This document shows positions 16,594-26,226 of a DNA stretch of 34,910 nt, in pieces. The notes below the pieces were generated by a model. The model saw only the letters and a list, made by a program, of their open reading frames with translations, searched no databases and was not told where the DNA came from. This DNA comes from Erysipelotrichia bacterium. GTDB taxonomy: Bacteria; Muiribacteriota; Ozemobacteria; Ozemobacterales; Ozemobacteraceae. Made by a program: the position numbers and the translations under genes. How positions within the stretch are numbered: position 1 is the first letter of the stretch; each line of letters begins with the position of its first letter. The stretch lies in assembly GCA_009928855.1 (NCBI GenBank), contig SABV01000009.1:1-34910 (forward strand), in the 5' to 3' direction.

Positions 16594-19326
16594 TCAATAG
16601 TCTTTTAAATCAGCCAGGTTTGGGCCATATGCGACATCGCACACCAGCGGAACATTCAATTTCACACAATTTTCCATGATTTCTTTGAGTTGCGGCACAA
16701 CTTCGGCAAGCTCTTTTTCGGGCACCGAAAAAACCAGTTCATCATGAATCTGAAGAATAAGCCTTGCCTGGTATCCTTTGTCGCACAAAAGTTTTGCAGT
16801 ATCGAGCATGGCCTTTTTAACCAGGTCGGCTGCTGAACCCTGTAATCTCGTGTTTTTAGCAATTCTTTCTGCGCCGCTCCGCAACTGAAATTTGCTCGAA
16901 TTGATATCAGGCAGGCTTCTGACTCTGCCGAGCAGCGTTGCCACTTCGCCAGTTTTGCGGGCTTCAGCCAGAACCTGTTCAAAGAATTCGGTGACATGCG
17001 CAAAACCGTTATAAAAGCTGTCGATATATTCTTGCGCCTGAGGCCTGCTGATAGCAAGATCTTCAGCAAGCCCATGGGCTGAAATTCCGTAAAGAATGCC
17101 AAAATTTACGGTTTTACCAACATTTCGCTCTGCAGAAGTAACTTCTTCTGCAGGCTTCTTAAAAATGCGACTGGCGCTGATTGCATGAATATCGGCTCCT
17201 GAATTATACGCCTCTACCAGCCCGGGGTCTTGGGAAAAATGGGTCAATAGACGCAATTCGATCTGAGAATAATCGATCGACACGAAAAGATCACCCTGAT
17301 GCGGCGGCAGAAAAGCCCGGCGAATTTTTCGACCCCATTCGGTCTTGATTGGTATGTTCTGCATATTGGGGTTAGAGCTTGAAAGGCGCCCGGTAGCAGT
17401 TACAGCCTGGTTAAAGCTTGCATGAATAAGACCTGTTCTGGGATTTATGAGTGAAGTAAGTGACTCGGCATAGGTCGATTTGAGCTTGGAGAGTTCGCGG
17501 TATTCAAGCAGATCACGACAGACAGGGTGAAGCGGCGCAAGCAGGCGCAGCACCTCACTGTCTGTAGAATAACCGGTCTTGGTCTTTTTTGGTGGTGCGA
17601 GGTTCAGATCTTTAAACAGAACTTCCTGCAGCTGTTGAGTCGAATTTACGTTAAAAACACGGCCTGCATGAGCATGAATAGAAGCTTCAAGCTCGACAAG
17701 ACGATCGGCTATTTCTGCAGCAAGATCACGCAGGTATTTCTCGTTCAGGCCGATACCGGTTTTTTCCATACCCTGCAGGATCGCAACAAGTGGCATCTCA
17801 AGTGTTTCAAAAAGTTCTAAAAGCCGCTTATCACGAAGTTCCTGTTCAAAAAGCCTGTAAAGATGCATGGTCAACAACACATCCTGACAACCGTAATCTT
17901 TGGCCGACGCCAGATCAACCGATGCAAAACTGTTACCACCGGCGATTTTACCGAATTCGGTCACCTCAAAGTTTAGCAGGCTTTTTCCCAGACTTTTAAG
18001 GGCATTTGAACGAGTAGGATCTATCACATAAGCGGCAATAAGCGTATCAAACAAATTTGTTCCGACAAACACGCCCTCTTCAGCCAAAAAAGCCAGGTCG
18101 AATTTGAGATTATGCCCGACAATACGACGGCCCTTAAGGTTTTGTGCCAGAAAAGCAAAAAGGGTTTCAGGTTTAATCTGGTCTTCTGGCACCAGACCAA
18201 GATACGAGTGGCGAATTGGCACATACACGGCCTTCTCGATATTTGTAGCGAATGACACACCGACAATTCGGCTGCTGAGAGGTTCCAGGCCGTCGGTTTC
18301 TACATCAAGGCACAGCGTATCACCGGCGTCAGCAAAATATGAAGCCAGATCAGCCATATTGTTTATCAGCAGACGTTGGCCGGGAACAGGCAAAGCGGCA
18401 GTCGGCATGTCTTCGCCCGATTCTGCTTCTGCCGGCGACGCGACATCGCCGAGGTTATGGCCGGCAAACTCACGATAAAGAGAGTTCAATTCGTATTGCT
18501 TCAGAAAGTAAGAAAAATTGTCTGTGACAAGATTTTCCGGTTTCCAAAAAAGCTCTGCCTCGCTTTCGAAGGTTTTAAGATTACAGCGAATCGTCGCCAG
18601 GTCATGAGATAAAAAGGCCATCTGCTGGTCATCGAGGAGTTTTTGTCTGAGTTTTTCATTTTCGACGTCAGCGATCGTCTCATAAAGATTTTTGACGGTA
18701 GAAAACTGCTGAATCAGCGCCAATCCTTTTTTTTCGCCAATGCCCTTGACCCCCGGAATATTATCGGAAGGATCTCCCATCAAAGCTTTCAGCTCAATAA
18801 TACCGGCCGGCTCAAAGCCATATTCTTTAAAAAATTCGTCTCGATTTACCTCACGCACGTCACTGACGCCCTTCTGGCAAAGTTCTACTGTTATATTTTT
18901 ATCGATAAGCTGCAACAGATCGCGATCGCCGGTTACTATGTTTACCTGATAGTTATTCGCCAGACTTTTAGCGGCTGAGCCAATAAGGTCGTCTGCCTCA
19001 AAATCTTCATGCGTCATGATTTTTATGTTGAGTGCTTCAACAGCTTTATGAGCAAGGGGAATCTGCTCAAGCAAATCTTCTGGAACGGGCTTGCGTTTTG
19101 CTTTATATTCTTCATAGAGCTTGCGCCTGAAAGTATTTCTTGAGGTATCGAACGCCACAGCTACGAGGTCTGGCTTTCGCTCCTTGAGCATTTTTAAAAG
19201 CATGCGTAAAAAACCGTATAAAGCACCGGTCTGCAAACCATAGCTGGTTTTGAGTCTCTGATTCTGAAATGCATAATAAGCCCTGAAAATTATATTATTA
19301 CCATCTATCAGCAGACAACGCGACAT
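16594..19326 (-). CDS. polA: DNA polymerase I
   Basis: Repair and Okazaki-fragment polymerase with three enzymatic domains in 910 residues. The 5'-3' exonuclease/flap domain (1-290) has LLIDGNNIIFRAYYA, FEADDLI, TGDRDLLQL and GDPSDNIPGVKGIGEKKG. The 3'-5' proofreading domain (about 315-510) keeps the catalytic residues: Asp341 and Glu343 (DVETDGL), Asp410 (HNLKFD), and Tyr478 with Asp482 (YGCQD), so proofreading is probably active. The polymerase domain (about 515-910) has GRLSSSNPNMQNIP, DYSQIELRLL, the RNVGKTVNFGILYG helix and QIHDELVFSVP. GGGGAGG lies five bases before the ATG. A TATACT box at 19359-19364 may be its -10, but no good -35 is visible. Confidence 0.97.
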   Translation of the reverse strand: MSRCLLIDGNNIIFRAYYAFQNQRLKTSYGLQTGALYGFLRMLLKMLKERKPDLVAVAFDTSRNTFRRKLYEEYKAKRKPVPEDLLEQIPLAHKAVEALNIKIMTHEDFEADDLIGSAAKSLANNYQVNIVTGDRDLLQLIDKNITVELCQKGVSDVREVNRDEFFKEYGFEPAGIIELKALMGDPSDNIPGVKGIGEKKGLALIQQFSTVKNLYETIADVENEKLRQKLLDDQQMAFLSHDLATIRCNLKTFESEAELFWKPENLVTDNFSYFLKQYELNSLYREFAGHNLGDVASPAEAESGEDMPTAALPVPGQRLLINNMADLASYFADAGDTLCLDVETDGLEPLSSRIVGVSFATNIEKAVYVPIRHSYLGLVPEDQIKPETLFAFLAQNLKGRRIVGHNLKFDLAFLAEEGVFVGTNLFDTLIAAYVIDPTRSNALKSLGKSLLNFEVTEFGKIAGGNSFASVDLASAKDYGCQDVLLTMHLYRLFEQELRDKRLLELFETLEMPLVAILQGMEKTGIGLNEKYLRDLAAEIADRLVELEASIHAHAGRVFNVNSTQQLQEVLFKDLNLAPPKKTKTGYSTDSEVLRLLAPLHPVCRDLLEYRELSKLKSTYAESLTSLINPRTGLIHASFNQAVTATGRLSSSNPNMQNIPIKTEWGRKIRRAFLPPHQGDLFVSIDYSQIELRLLTHFSQDPGLVEAYNSGADIHAISASRIFKKPAEEVTSAERNVGKTVNFGILYGISAHGLAEDLAISRPQAQEYIDSFYNGFAHVTEFFEQVLAEARKTGEVATLLGRVRSLPDINSSKFQLRSGAERIAKNTRLQGSAADLVKKAMLDTAKLLCDKGYQARLILQIHDELVFSVPEKELAEVVPQLKEIMENCVKLNVPLVCDVAYGPNLADLKDY

Positions 19327-19445
19327 TTGAGCCTCCCCGGTATTTTTTCAGCAAAATCAGTATACAATAATCAAGCGATTAAGCATAAACAAAACGCCCC
19401 GGCAAATCTGCTCAAACACAAATTGCCAAAGTTGCAGCACAAAAA

Positions 19446-20627
19446 TTACCTGCCGGTCATATCCACACTGGCTTTATCGCCCTGAAAATACTTGAAGCTG
19501 TAGCATAAACTTAAAACAAACCAGCAGGTACGGTTGGTAAGAAGATTGCGAAACATGCTGTGATAGATTATTGCCAGTAACGACAAAACAATAGCACTCG
19601 CCAGTAAAGAATTATCTTTTTTGGCACCCTGCCAGAAGGCCGCAACAATCGAGAAAAGAAAGCACATTGCCGCAACAAAGCCCCCCAGACCCGTTTCTAC
19701 CAGTAATGAAAAGGGTGTGTTGTGAATTTCCATTTCGTTAAATGCTTTGAAACAGCCCAGACCATACCCCTGTATCCAGACAGACCATGTACGCACCGCA
19801 TCACGCAGAATAACCACTCTTGTCTCGTCAAAAAGCAGAGGGATTTCTTCTATCTGGCCCAGACTTCTCTGAAAGCTGAACTCATTACCAAGAAACACGA
19901 TCAGCCCGCCAATCACCAAAAAAAGCATCGCTGCCTTCAGAAGATTACGATAGACAGACCTTGAAAAATACATAAAAAATTCTGCATACAAAATTTCTGC
20001 GAGAGCCAGCCAGAAAACGCTGCGAGAGCCTACAGCGCCGGTGTTTACCACGAACATCACATAAATAAGCATTCTCTGGACACTCGAAAACGGTCTACTG
20101 CATATGCATAAAGGAAAAAGAATGGTCAGCGACAACCCAAGCTGCCCTGAAAACTGAAAAGGCCAGCTCAGTTTTTCACTGGTGAAAAATGACGCAAACA
20201 GATCAATTGTGTCAGGGTAATGCAACGCAACGACCAGAGTGTTGATACCCATTACCAGAAGCATGGCATTGCCAGACAAAACGCAAGCCCTAGCCAGGTA
20301 TTCTCTGGTTTTAAGAAATTCAGAAACTGCTTTAAAACAGGCGAATAAAAAAAGAACTGCCGACAACTCGAACAGATAAAATTTTGGTACGCCGGTAACC
20401 TCTGCTCCCATCAATGAACAGGCGACAAAAAAAATGAAATAGCCATCGGTCTTGCCCAAATCAGGCATTTTGCCACAACAGGCAGCAATAAAACCGAACA
20501 GCAAAATGACTATGCCCACTGCATCGCTGAGCACAAATTTTTCTAAAACAGGCAACCCCAAAGGCACAAGAAAAAAATATAAACCCCAGGGCCAGAAAAA
20601 GTTTTTTAAAAAGCAGCAGGGTATCAT
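19446..20627 (-). CDS. O-antigen ligase/polymerase (Wzy/WaaL-like) membrane protein
   Basis: Polytopic membrane protein of 393 residues with about ten to twelve hydrophobic segments. The family signature of O-antigen ligases and polymerases is present: the short GAVGSRSVFWLAL block in the middle and, after a longer periplasmic loop (about 250-300), the GYGLGCFKAF ... HNTPFSLLVETGLGGF block in which the His-Asn pair is characteristic. These enzymes join lipid-linked oligosaccharide repeats or transfer them to lipid A core. The ATG overlaps the stop of the upstream Wzz-like gene (ATGA). Whether it is a polymerase or a ligase cannot be decided from sequence alone; the Wzz-like partner favours polymerase. 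Confidence 0.8.
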   Translation of the reverse strand: MIPCCFLKNFFWPWGLYFFLVPLGLPVLEKFVLSDAVGIVILLFGFIAACCGKMPDLGKTDGYFIFFVACSLMGAEVTGVPKFYLFELSAVLFLFACFKAVSEFLKTREYLARACVLSGNAMLLVMGINTLVVALHYPDTIDLFASFFTSEKLSWPFQFSGQLGLSLTILFPLCICSRPFSSVQRMLIYVMFVVNTGAVGSRSVFWLALAEILYAEFFMYFSRSVYRNLLKAAMLFLVIGGLIVFLGNEFSFQRSLGQIEEIPLLFDETRVVILRDAVRTWSVWIQGYGLGCFKAFNEMEIHNTPFSLLVETGLGGFVAAMCFLFSIVAAFWQGAKKDNSLLASAIVLSLLAIIYHSMFRNLLTNRTCWFVLSLCYSFKYFQGDKASVDMTGR

Positions 20628-21577
20628 TGCCGTGAAGCAAGCAGATCTTTATGTCTGAGAATAATCAGCAAAGCCAGATAGATGAGTAATACAGAGATTG
20701 GCACCAGAAGAAAAATCATCTCATAAAATGGCTGAACAGGCATCGCTGGTGTATCTCTGCTGGTAAGCAGAATTGGAAAACGAGGATAAAGATTTAGAAT
20801 TTCCAGATTGTCTTTAAAATACTGCTCGTATGTGGTCGCTGCCATATAGTAGGGCGGCAACAATTCATTAATCAGAAGCCCGCCAATTTCCGCCCTTAAA
20901 GATTCTGGTTCAGAAGCCAGTAACAACTTACCGCCCGGCAAAATGCTGCCATTATCAACAAGAAGTTTATGAATTTCAGGCAATCTGAAAACTCTCGCAA
21001 CAAGCCGCAAACGTTCAACAATCCTGACGAATTGAAGTCTGGCCTTTTCCTTGCGCAGCGCAAACTCTTCCTGGCTCATGAGCTTTAGCTTCTGCACCAG
21101 GCCCTCGGTAAAATAATTTAAAAATGGGCGAATATCATTGTATCCAGGTCTTTTAAACGAAATTTTGATCAAAGTATCATTTTCGGCGCAAAACTTCAGA
21201 TTTTTTCTGACAGTGCGGTTGAGAAACCTTAGTTGTTCACTTTTTTCGGTATTCTTGCAGATGCCGGATCTTTCAACCACCTGCAGCATAAACTCATCAT
21301 CATTAAACATCCGCAGCCAGAGAGGCTCAAACCTCACAAGTGGAGACCCCATAACGCTTCCGATGAGTATTACGTCTTCGCCCGCTACTCCTCGGGGTGG
21401 ATAAACCGCGACCCATGATTCAAGAAAAACGCACAAAACAAGGCAACACAGGCCAATAAAACGATGTTTTCCTGCTGTCTGCAAAAGCTCTGAAAATTTG
21501 AACTGCGGGTCTTCCTGCATGGCCAAAAGTTCCTGACTCGCTGATTTTTTTATTCTCAGCATAGGGTTTAACAACAC
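20624..21577 (-). CDS. Wzz-like chain-length or polysaccharide export protein
   Basis: This 317-residue protein has the layout of polysaccharide co-polymerases: a short cytoplasmic N-terminus, a membrane segment at about 40-58, a long periplasmic region with helical, charged stretches (about 120-270), and a second membrane segment at about 288-308 ending in a short basic tail. I find no Wzz Pro-Gly motif strong enough to be sure, and no tyrosine-kinase domain. The GTG at 21577 has TAGGA five bases upstream, whereas the ATG at 21562 has no ribosome site, so I prefer GTG. It is translationally coupled to the Wzy-like gene, and this pairing is the main support for a role in polysaccharide chain length. 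Confidence 0.6.
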   Translation of the reverse strand: MLLNPMLRIKKSASQELLAMQEDPQFKFSELLQTAGKHRFIGLCCLVLCVFLESWVAVYPPRGVAGEDVILIGSVMGSPLVRFEPLWLRMFNDDEFMLQVVERSGICKNTEKSEQLRFLNRTVRKNLKFCAENDTLIKISFKRPGYNDIRPFLNYFTEGLVQKLKLMSQEEFALRKEKARLQFVRIVERLRLVARVFRLPEIHKLLVDNGSILPGGKLLLASEPESLRAEIGGLLINELLPPYYMAATTYEQYFKDNLEILNLYPRFPILLTSRDTPAMPVQPFYEMIFLLVPISVLLIYLALLIILRHKDLLASRQ

Positions 21578-21640
21578 GACATCCTACCAAGATCTGCGGC
21601 AAATGTAAACTAAAGATCACCTGTTCCGCCGCTGCTTTGC

Positions 21641-21670
21641 TTGACGAGCGCCGGGCTGAGGTGGTAGACT
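21641..21670 (+). promoter_or_regulatory. Candidate promoter of the heptose/KDO operon
   Basis: TTGACG (21641-21646), an 18-base spacer, then TAGACT (21665-21670), with TG one base upstream of the -10 (extended -10). The predicted start near 21677 gives a leader of about 45 bases before the first gene. It lies in the 143-bp gap between the divergent Wzz-like and heptose kinase genes. Confidence 0.5.
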
Positions 21671-21720
21671 TCGGCTTTAATTTGCCATTCCACCAAGGAT
21701 GGTTCAACCGGAAGGATACC

Positions 21721-22755
21721 GTGACTTGCATGCAGCGTAATGAACTGGAAAAAATTCTCGCAGGGTTTTCCAACCGCAATCTGGCAGTTCTCGGCGACGT
21801 AATGCTCGATGAATTCTGCTGGGGAAAGGTTGATCGCATTTCACCTGAGGCTCCCGTGCCAATAGTGCAGGTCAAAACAGAAACATGGCGACCCGGCGGC
21901 GCGGCTAATGTGGCCTCAAATCTGGTTGCACTTGGCGCGAAAGCTCATATTTTCGGCATTGTCGGTGACGATGGCGCTGGTAGACGGCTAACCGAAGAGC
22001 TGCAAAAAGACAGAATCGGCACAGCCGGGTTGATTGTTGACTCTGGCCGTCGCACCTCGGTAAAGACACGCATTTTGGGACAGAATCAACAGATGATCAG
22101 AATAGATCGCGAAAGCACCGAAGCCGTCGATTACGAACGCCAAAAAGCGATTCTGTCGGTCATGCTCGACATGGCTGACGAACTCGACGGAGTTATCGTT
22201 TCTGATTATGCCAAGGGCGTCATAGTCGAAGACCTTTTTAAAGAAGTGGTAGACCGCTTTCGCAAAATGGGCAAATTTGTCTGCGTAGACCCGAAGCTCA
22301 AAAACTTTCCGATTTATAAAAAAGCGACAATTATTACGCCCAACACCAAAGAAGCAGAATCAGCGCTGGGAAGAGTATTTGAAAATGAAGCCGATGTAAT
22401 CAAGGGCGGCACAGATCTGCTCAAAACTTCAGGATCAGATGCGATTTTGATCACCCGCAGCGAACATGGCATGAGCCTGTTTGAAAAAGGCAAAAAGCCG
22501 ATCAGCATTCCGACACGGGCCTTGAAGGTTTTCGACGTAACCGGCGCAGGCGACACTGTTATCAGCACTTTCAGCCTGGGGCTGGCCGCAGGCTGCAGTA
22601 TGCCTGAAGCGGCAGAAGTAGCAAATCTCGCGGCAGGGGTGGTCGTAGGTATCGTTGGCACTGCCGCAGCGACACAGGATCAGGTTCTTGAACATTATGA
22701 CCGAAGTAAATATGCAAACAGTCTGGATCCAAAACATGAGAGGGAACAACAATGA
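21721..22755 (+). CDS. hldA: D-glycero-beta-D-manno-heptose-7-phosphate kinase (HldE N-terminal type)
   Basis: PfkB/ribokinase-family sugar kinase that phosphorylates heptose-7-phosphate at C1 in ADP-heptose synthesis. Family features are LAVLGDVMLDEFCWGKVDRISPEAPVPIV near the N-terminus, RPGGAANVASNLVALGA, VCVDPK, the anion-hole/catalytic motif VTGAGDTV and a C-terminal AAGVVVGIVGTAA helix. At about 345 residues it is only the kinase half of E. coli HldE; the adenylyltransferase half is fused to GmhA in the next gene. A GTG at 21721 has GGAAGG five bases upstream; the ATG at 21730 is the alternative. The stop overlaps the next start (ATGA). Confidence 0.92.
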   Translation: MTCMQRNELEKILAGFSNRNLAVLGDVMLDEFCWGKVDRISPEAPVPIVQVKTETWRPGGAANVASNLVALGAKAHIFGIVGDDGAGRRLTEELQKDRIGTAGLIVDSGRRTSVKTRILGQNQQMIRIDRESTEAVDYERQKAILSVMLDMADELDGVIVSDYAKGVIVEDLFKEVVDRFRKMGKFVCVDPKLKNFPIYKKATIITPNTKEAESALGRVFENEADVIKGGTDLLKTSGSDAILITRSEHGMSLFEKGKKPISIPTRALKVFDVTGAGDTVISTFSLGLAAGCSMPEAAEVANLAAGVVVGIVGTAAATQDQVLEHYDRSKYANSLDPKHEREQQ

Positions 22756-23810
22756 AAAACTATTTTCTGGATGATCTTCAGGCCATGCGTCTTACCGCCT
22801 GGTCGGCTGCCAGCACAGATCTGCCGCAGAACTTTGCTGAAGCTGTCAGAATACTTATTTCGGCACTGAGCGCGGGCAACAAGATTCTGGTCTGCGGCAA
22901 CGGCGGCTCTGCCTCCGATGCAGAGCACATGGCCGGCGAACTGGTTGGCAGATTTGGGTATGACCGTAATTCTCTACCATGCATTTCTCTTTGCACACCC
23001 TCGGCAACTTTTACGGCAATCGCCAATGACTACGGCTACGACCATGTTTTTAAACGTCAGGTCGAGGGTCTTGGCAACGCCGGCGACGTGCTGGTGGGGA
23101 TTTCTACAAGCGGCAATTCGCCAAATGTTGCAGAGGCTTTTAAAGCCGCTGCTGACAAGCAGATAAAAACAATCGCCTTTACCGGTGTCAGAGATTCAAG
23201 GCTTTCACAACTGGCTGACATTACCCTTCGAGCACCATCGAGCAAGACCCCGAGAATACAGGAAATACACGGCCTGTTATTACACAGCCTCTGCCGAGCA
23301 ATAGAAGACAGCATGTTTCCAGATCGCGCCCTGCTGGCGTCTTTGCCAGGCAAAAAAATAGTTTTTGAAGACGATCTCAAAATTCTGGTGCGTGCCATCA
23401 AAGAATATGACTCTGTATTCACGAACGGATGCTTTGACGTTTTGCATCCGGGGCATATTTACGTATTAAACGAGGCCAGAAAATCTGGCGAATTGCTGAT
23501 TGTCGGCCTGAACACCGACGAATCGATCAAGCGACTCAAAGGCCCGACCCGCCCTTATCACACATTTGAAGACAGAGCCATGGTTCTGGCATCGCTTGAG
23601 TGCGTCGACTATGTAATAGGTTTTTCAGAAGACACGCCAGAGAACCTCATCAAGCTTCTGACGCCCAAAGTTCTCGTCAAGGGCGGCGATTACACTGCCG
23701 AAACAATCGTAGGAGCAGACTGGGTAACTCTTCATGGTGGACATGTCAAGGTAGTGCCACTGTTACACGGGCATTCAACCACAGGAATCTTAAATGACCG
23801 CGGCAAATAG
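22752..23810 (+). CDS. GmhA-HldC fusion: phosphoheptose isomerase plus heptose-1-phosphate adenylyltransferase
   Basis: Two heptose enzymes in one 352-residue chain. Residues 1-190 are GmhA (sedoheptulose-7-phosphate isomerase, SIS fold): CGNGGSASDAEHMAGELVGR (48-67), TPSATFTAIANDYGYDHVF, GISTSGNSPNV and HGLLLH with candidate metal/catalytic His173 and His178. Residues 201-352 are the HldC/RfaE2-type adenylyltransferase: FTNGCFDVLHPGHIYVLNEAR with HPGH at 232-235, and LVKGGDY. Together with the kinase upstream this covers isomerisation, phosphorylation and adenylylation; the GmhB phosphatase and HldD epimerase are not in the window. AGGGA precedes the ATG, and the end overlaps kdsB by 17 bases. 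Confidence 0.92.
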   Translation: MKNYFLDDLQAMRLTAWSAASTDLPQNFAEAVRILISALSAGNKILVCGNGGSASDAEHMAGELVGRFGYDRNSLPCISLCTPSATFTAIANDYGYDHVFKRQVEGLGNAGDVLVGISTSGNSPNVAEAFKAAADKQIKTIAFTGVRDSRLSQLADITLRAPSSKTPRIQEIHGLLLHSLCRAIEDSMFPDRALLASLPGKKIVFEDDLKILVRAIKEYDSVFTNGCFDVLHPGHIYVLNEARKSGELLIVGLNTDESIKRLKGPTRPYHTFEDRAMVLASLECVDYVIGFSEDTPENLIKLLTPKVLVKGGDYTAETIVGADWVTLHGGHVKVVPLLHGHSTTGILNDRGK

Positions 23811-24552
23811 AAACTATTCTGTTATTGGCGTTGTTCCTGCGCGTATGGCTTCAGTCAGACTACCGGGAAAAATGCTGGCCGATCTTGGCGGCGAACCCCT
23901 GGTCGTGGTCACTGCCCGATCTGCTTTGCAAAGCGGTGCATTTGACGAAGTCATGGTAGCTACCGATTCTGAAAAAATAAAAGAAGCGGTAGAAAAAGCC
24001 GGCTTTAAGGCTTTTTTAACCGATCCACAGCTTCCATCCGGCACAGTCAGAGTTGCAGAGGTAGCCAGACTCACCAATGCCGACGTATATGTCAACATTC
24101 AGGGCGATGAACCGTTGATAGACGGAGAAGGCCTCAGACGTGTAGCAGAAGCCTTTGCTGATGACAAGGTAAAAATGGCAACCCTCTGGTTTCCTCTACA
24201 ACCAGGTGACGAAACCAACCCGAATGCCGTCAAACTTGTTGTTGATGCCAACGATGATGCCTTATATTTTTCCCGCAGCATAATTCCGTTTCCTCGCAAT
24301 TCTGAACTTTTTGCGCCGCGCAAACATCTCGGTGTTTACGGGTACCGCCGTGAGACCCTTTTGCAGCTGCTTGACTTGCCGGCCTGTGATATCGAAAAAA
24401 CAGAGAGTCTCGAGCAACTTCGAGCCCTTTATCATGGAATAAAAATTCGCGTTCTTCCAGCGGCGCGCGATTCTGTCGGTGTAGATACGCTCACCGACCT
24501 TGAGCATGTCAGAGAAGAACTGGCCAAACGCCGCAGCAATGCTGAAAACTGA
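23794..24552 (+). CDS. kdsB: 3-deoxy-manno-octulosonate cytidylyltransferase
   Basis: Activates KDO with CTP to CMP-KDO for the lipid A-core link of LPS. The 252 residues carry PARMASVRLPGKML, VATDS, the VNIQGDEPLID nucleotide/metal block, HLGVYGYRRETLLQL and EKTESLEQLRALYHG. All are characteristic of KdsB and distinguish it from the CMP-sialate synthetases. An AGGA site precedes the ATG within the end of the GmhA-HldC gene. It lies 37 bases before pyrG, which makes its co-substrate CTP. Confidence 0.96.
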   Translation: MTAANRNYSVIGVVPARMASVRLPGKMLADLGGEPLVVVTARSALQSGAFDEVMVATDSEKIKEAVEKAGFKAFLTDPQLPSGTVRVAEVARLTNADVYVNIQGDEPLIDGEGLRRVAEAFADDKVKMATLWFPLQPGDETNPNAVKLVVDANDDALYFSRSIIPFPRNSELFAPRKHLGVYGYRRETLLQLLDLPACDIEKTESLEQLRALYHGIKIRVLPAARDSVGVDTLTDLEHVREELAKRRSNAEN

Positions 24553-24568
24553 ACACTGCATATTTTGA

Positions 24569-26188
<1,620 letters not shown>

Positions 26189-26226
26189 CCGGCTGAAGCG
26201 CGACCGATTTATTCTCGATACAGGTA

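Noticed and set aside
19359-19387. polA promoter with TATACT as -10
   Set aside because: The -10 is good but no -35 better than two of six matches lies at 16-18 bases and there is no extended -10, so it is not listed as a feature.
26189-26226. Terminator between convergent pyrG and ptsI
   Set aside because: The 38-bp gap has no stem with a T-run on either strand; termination must rely on another mechanism or lie within coding sequence.
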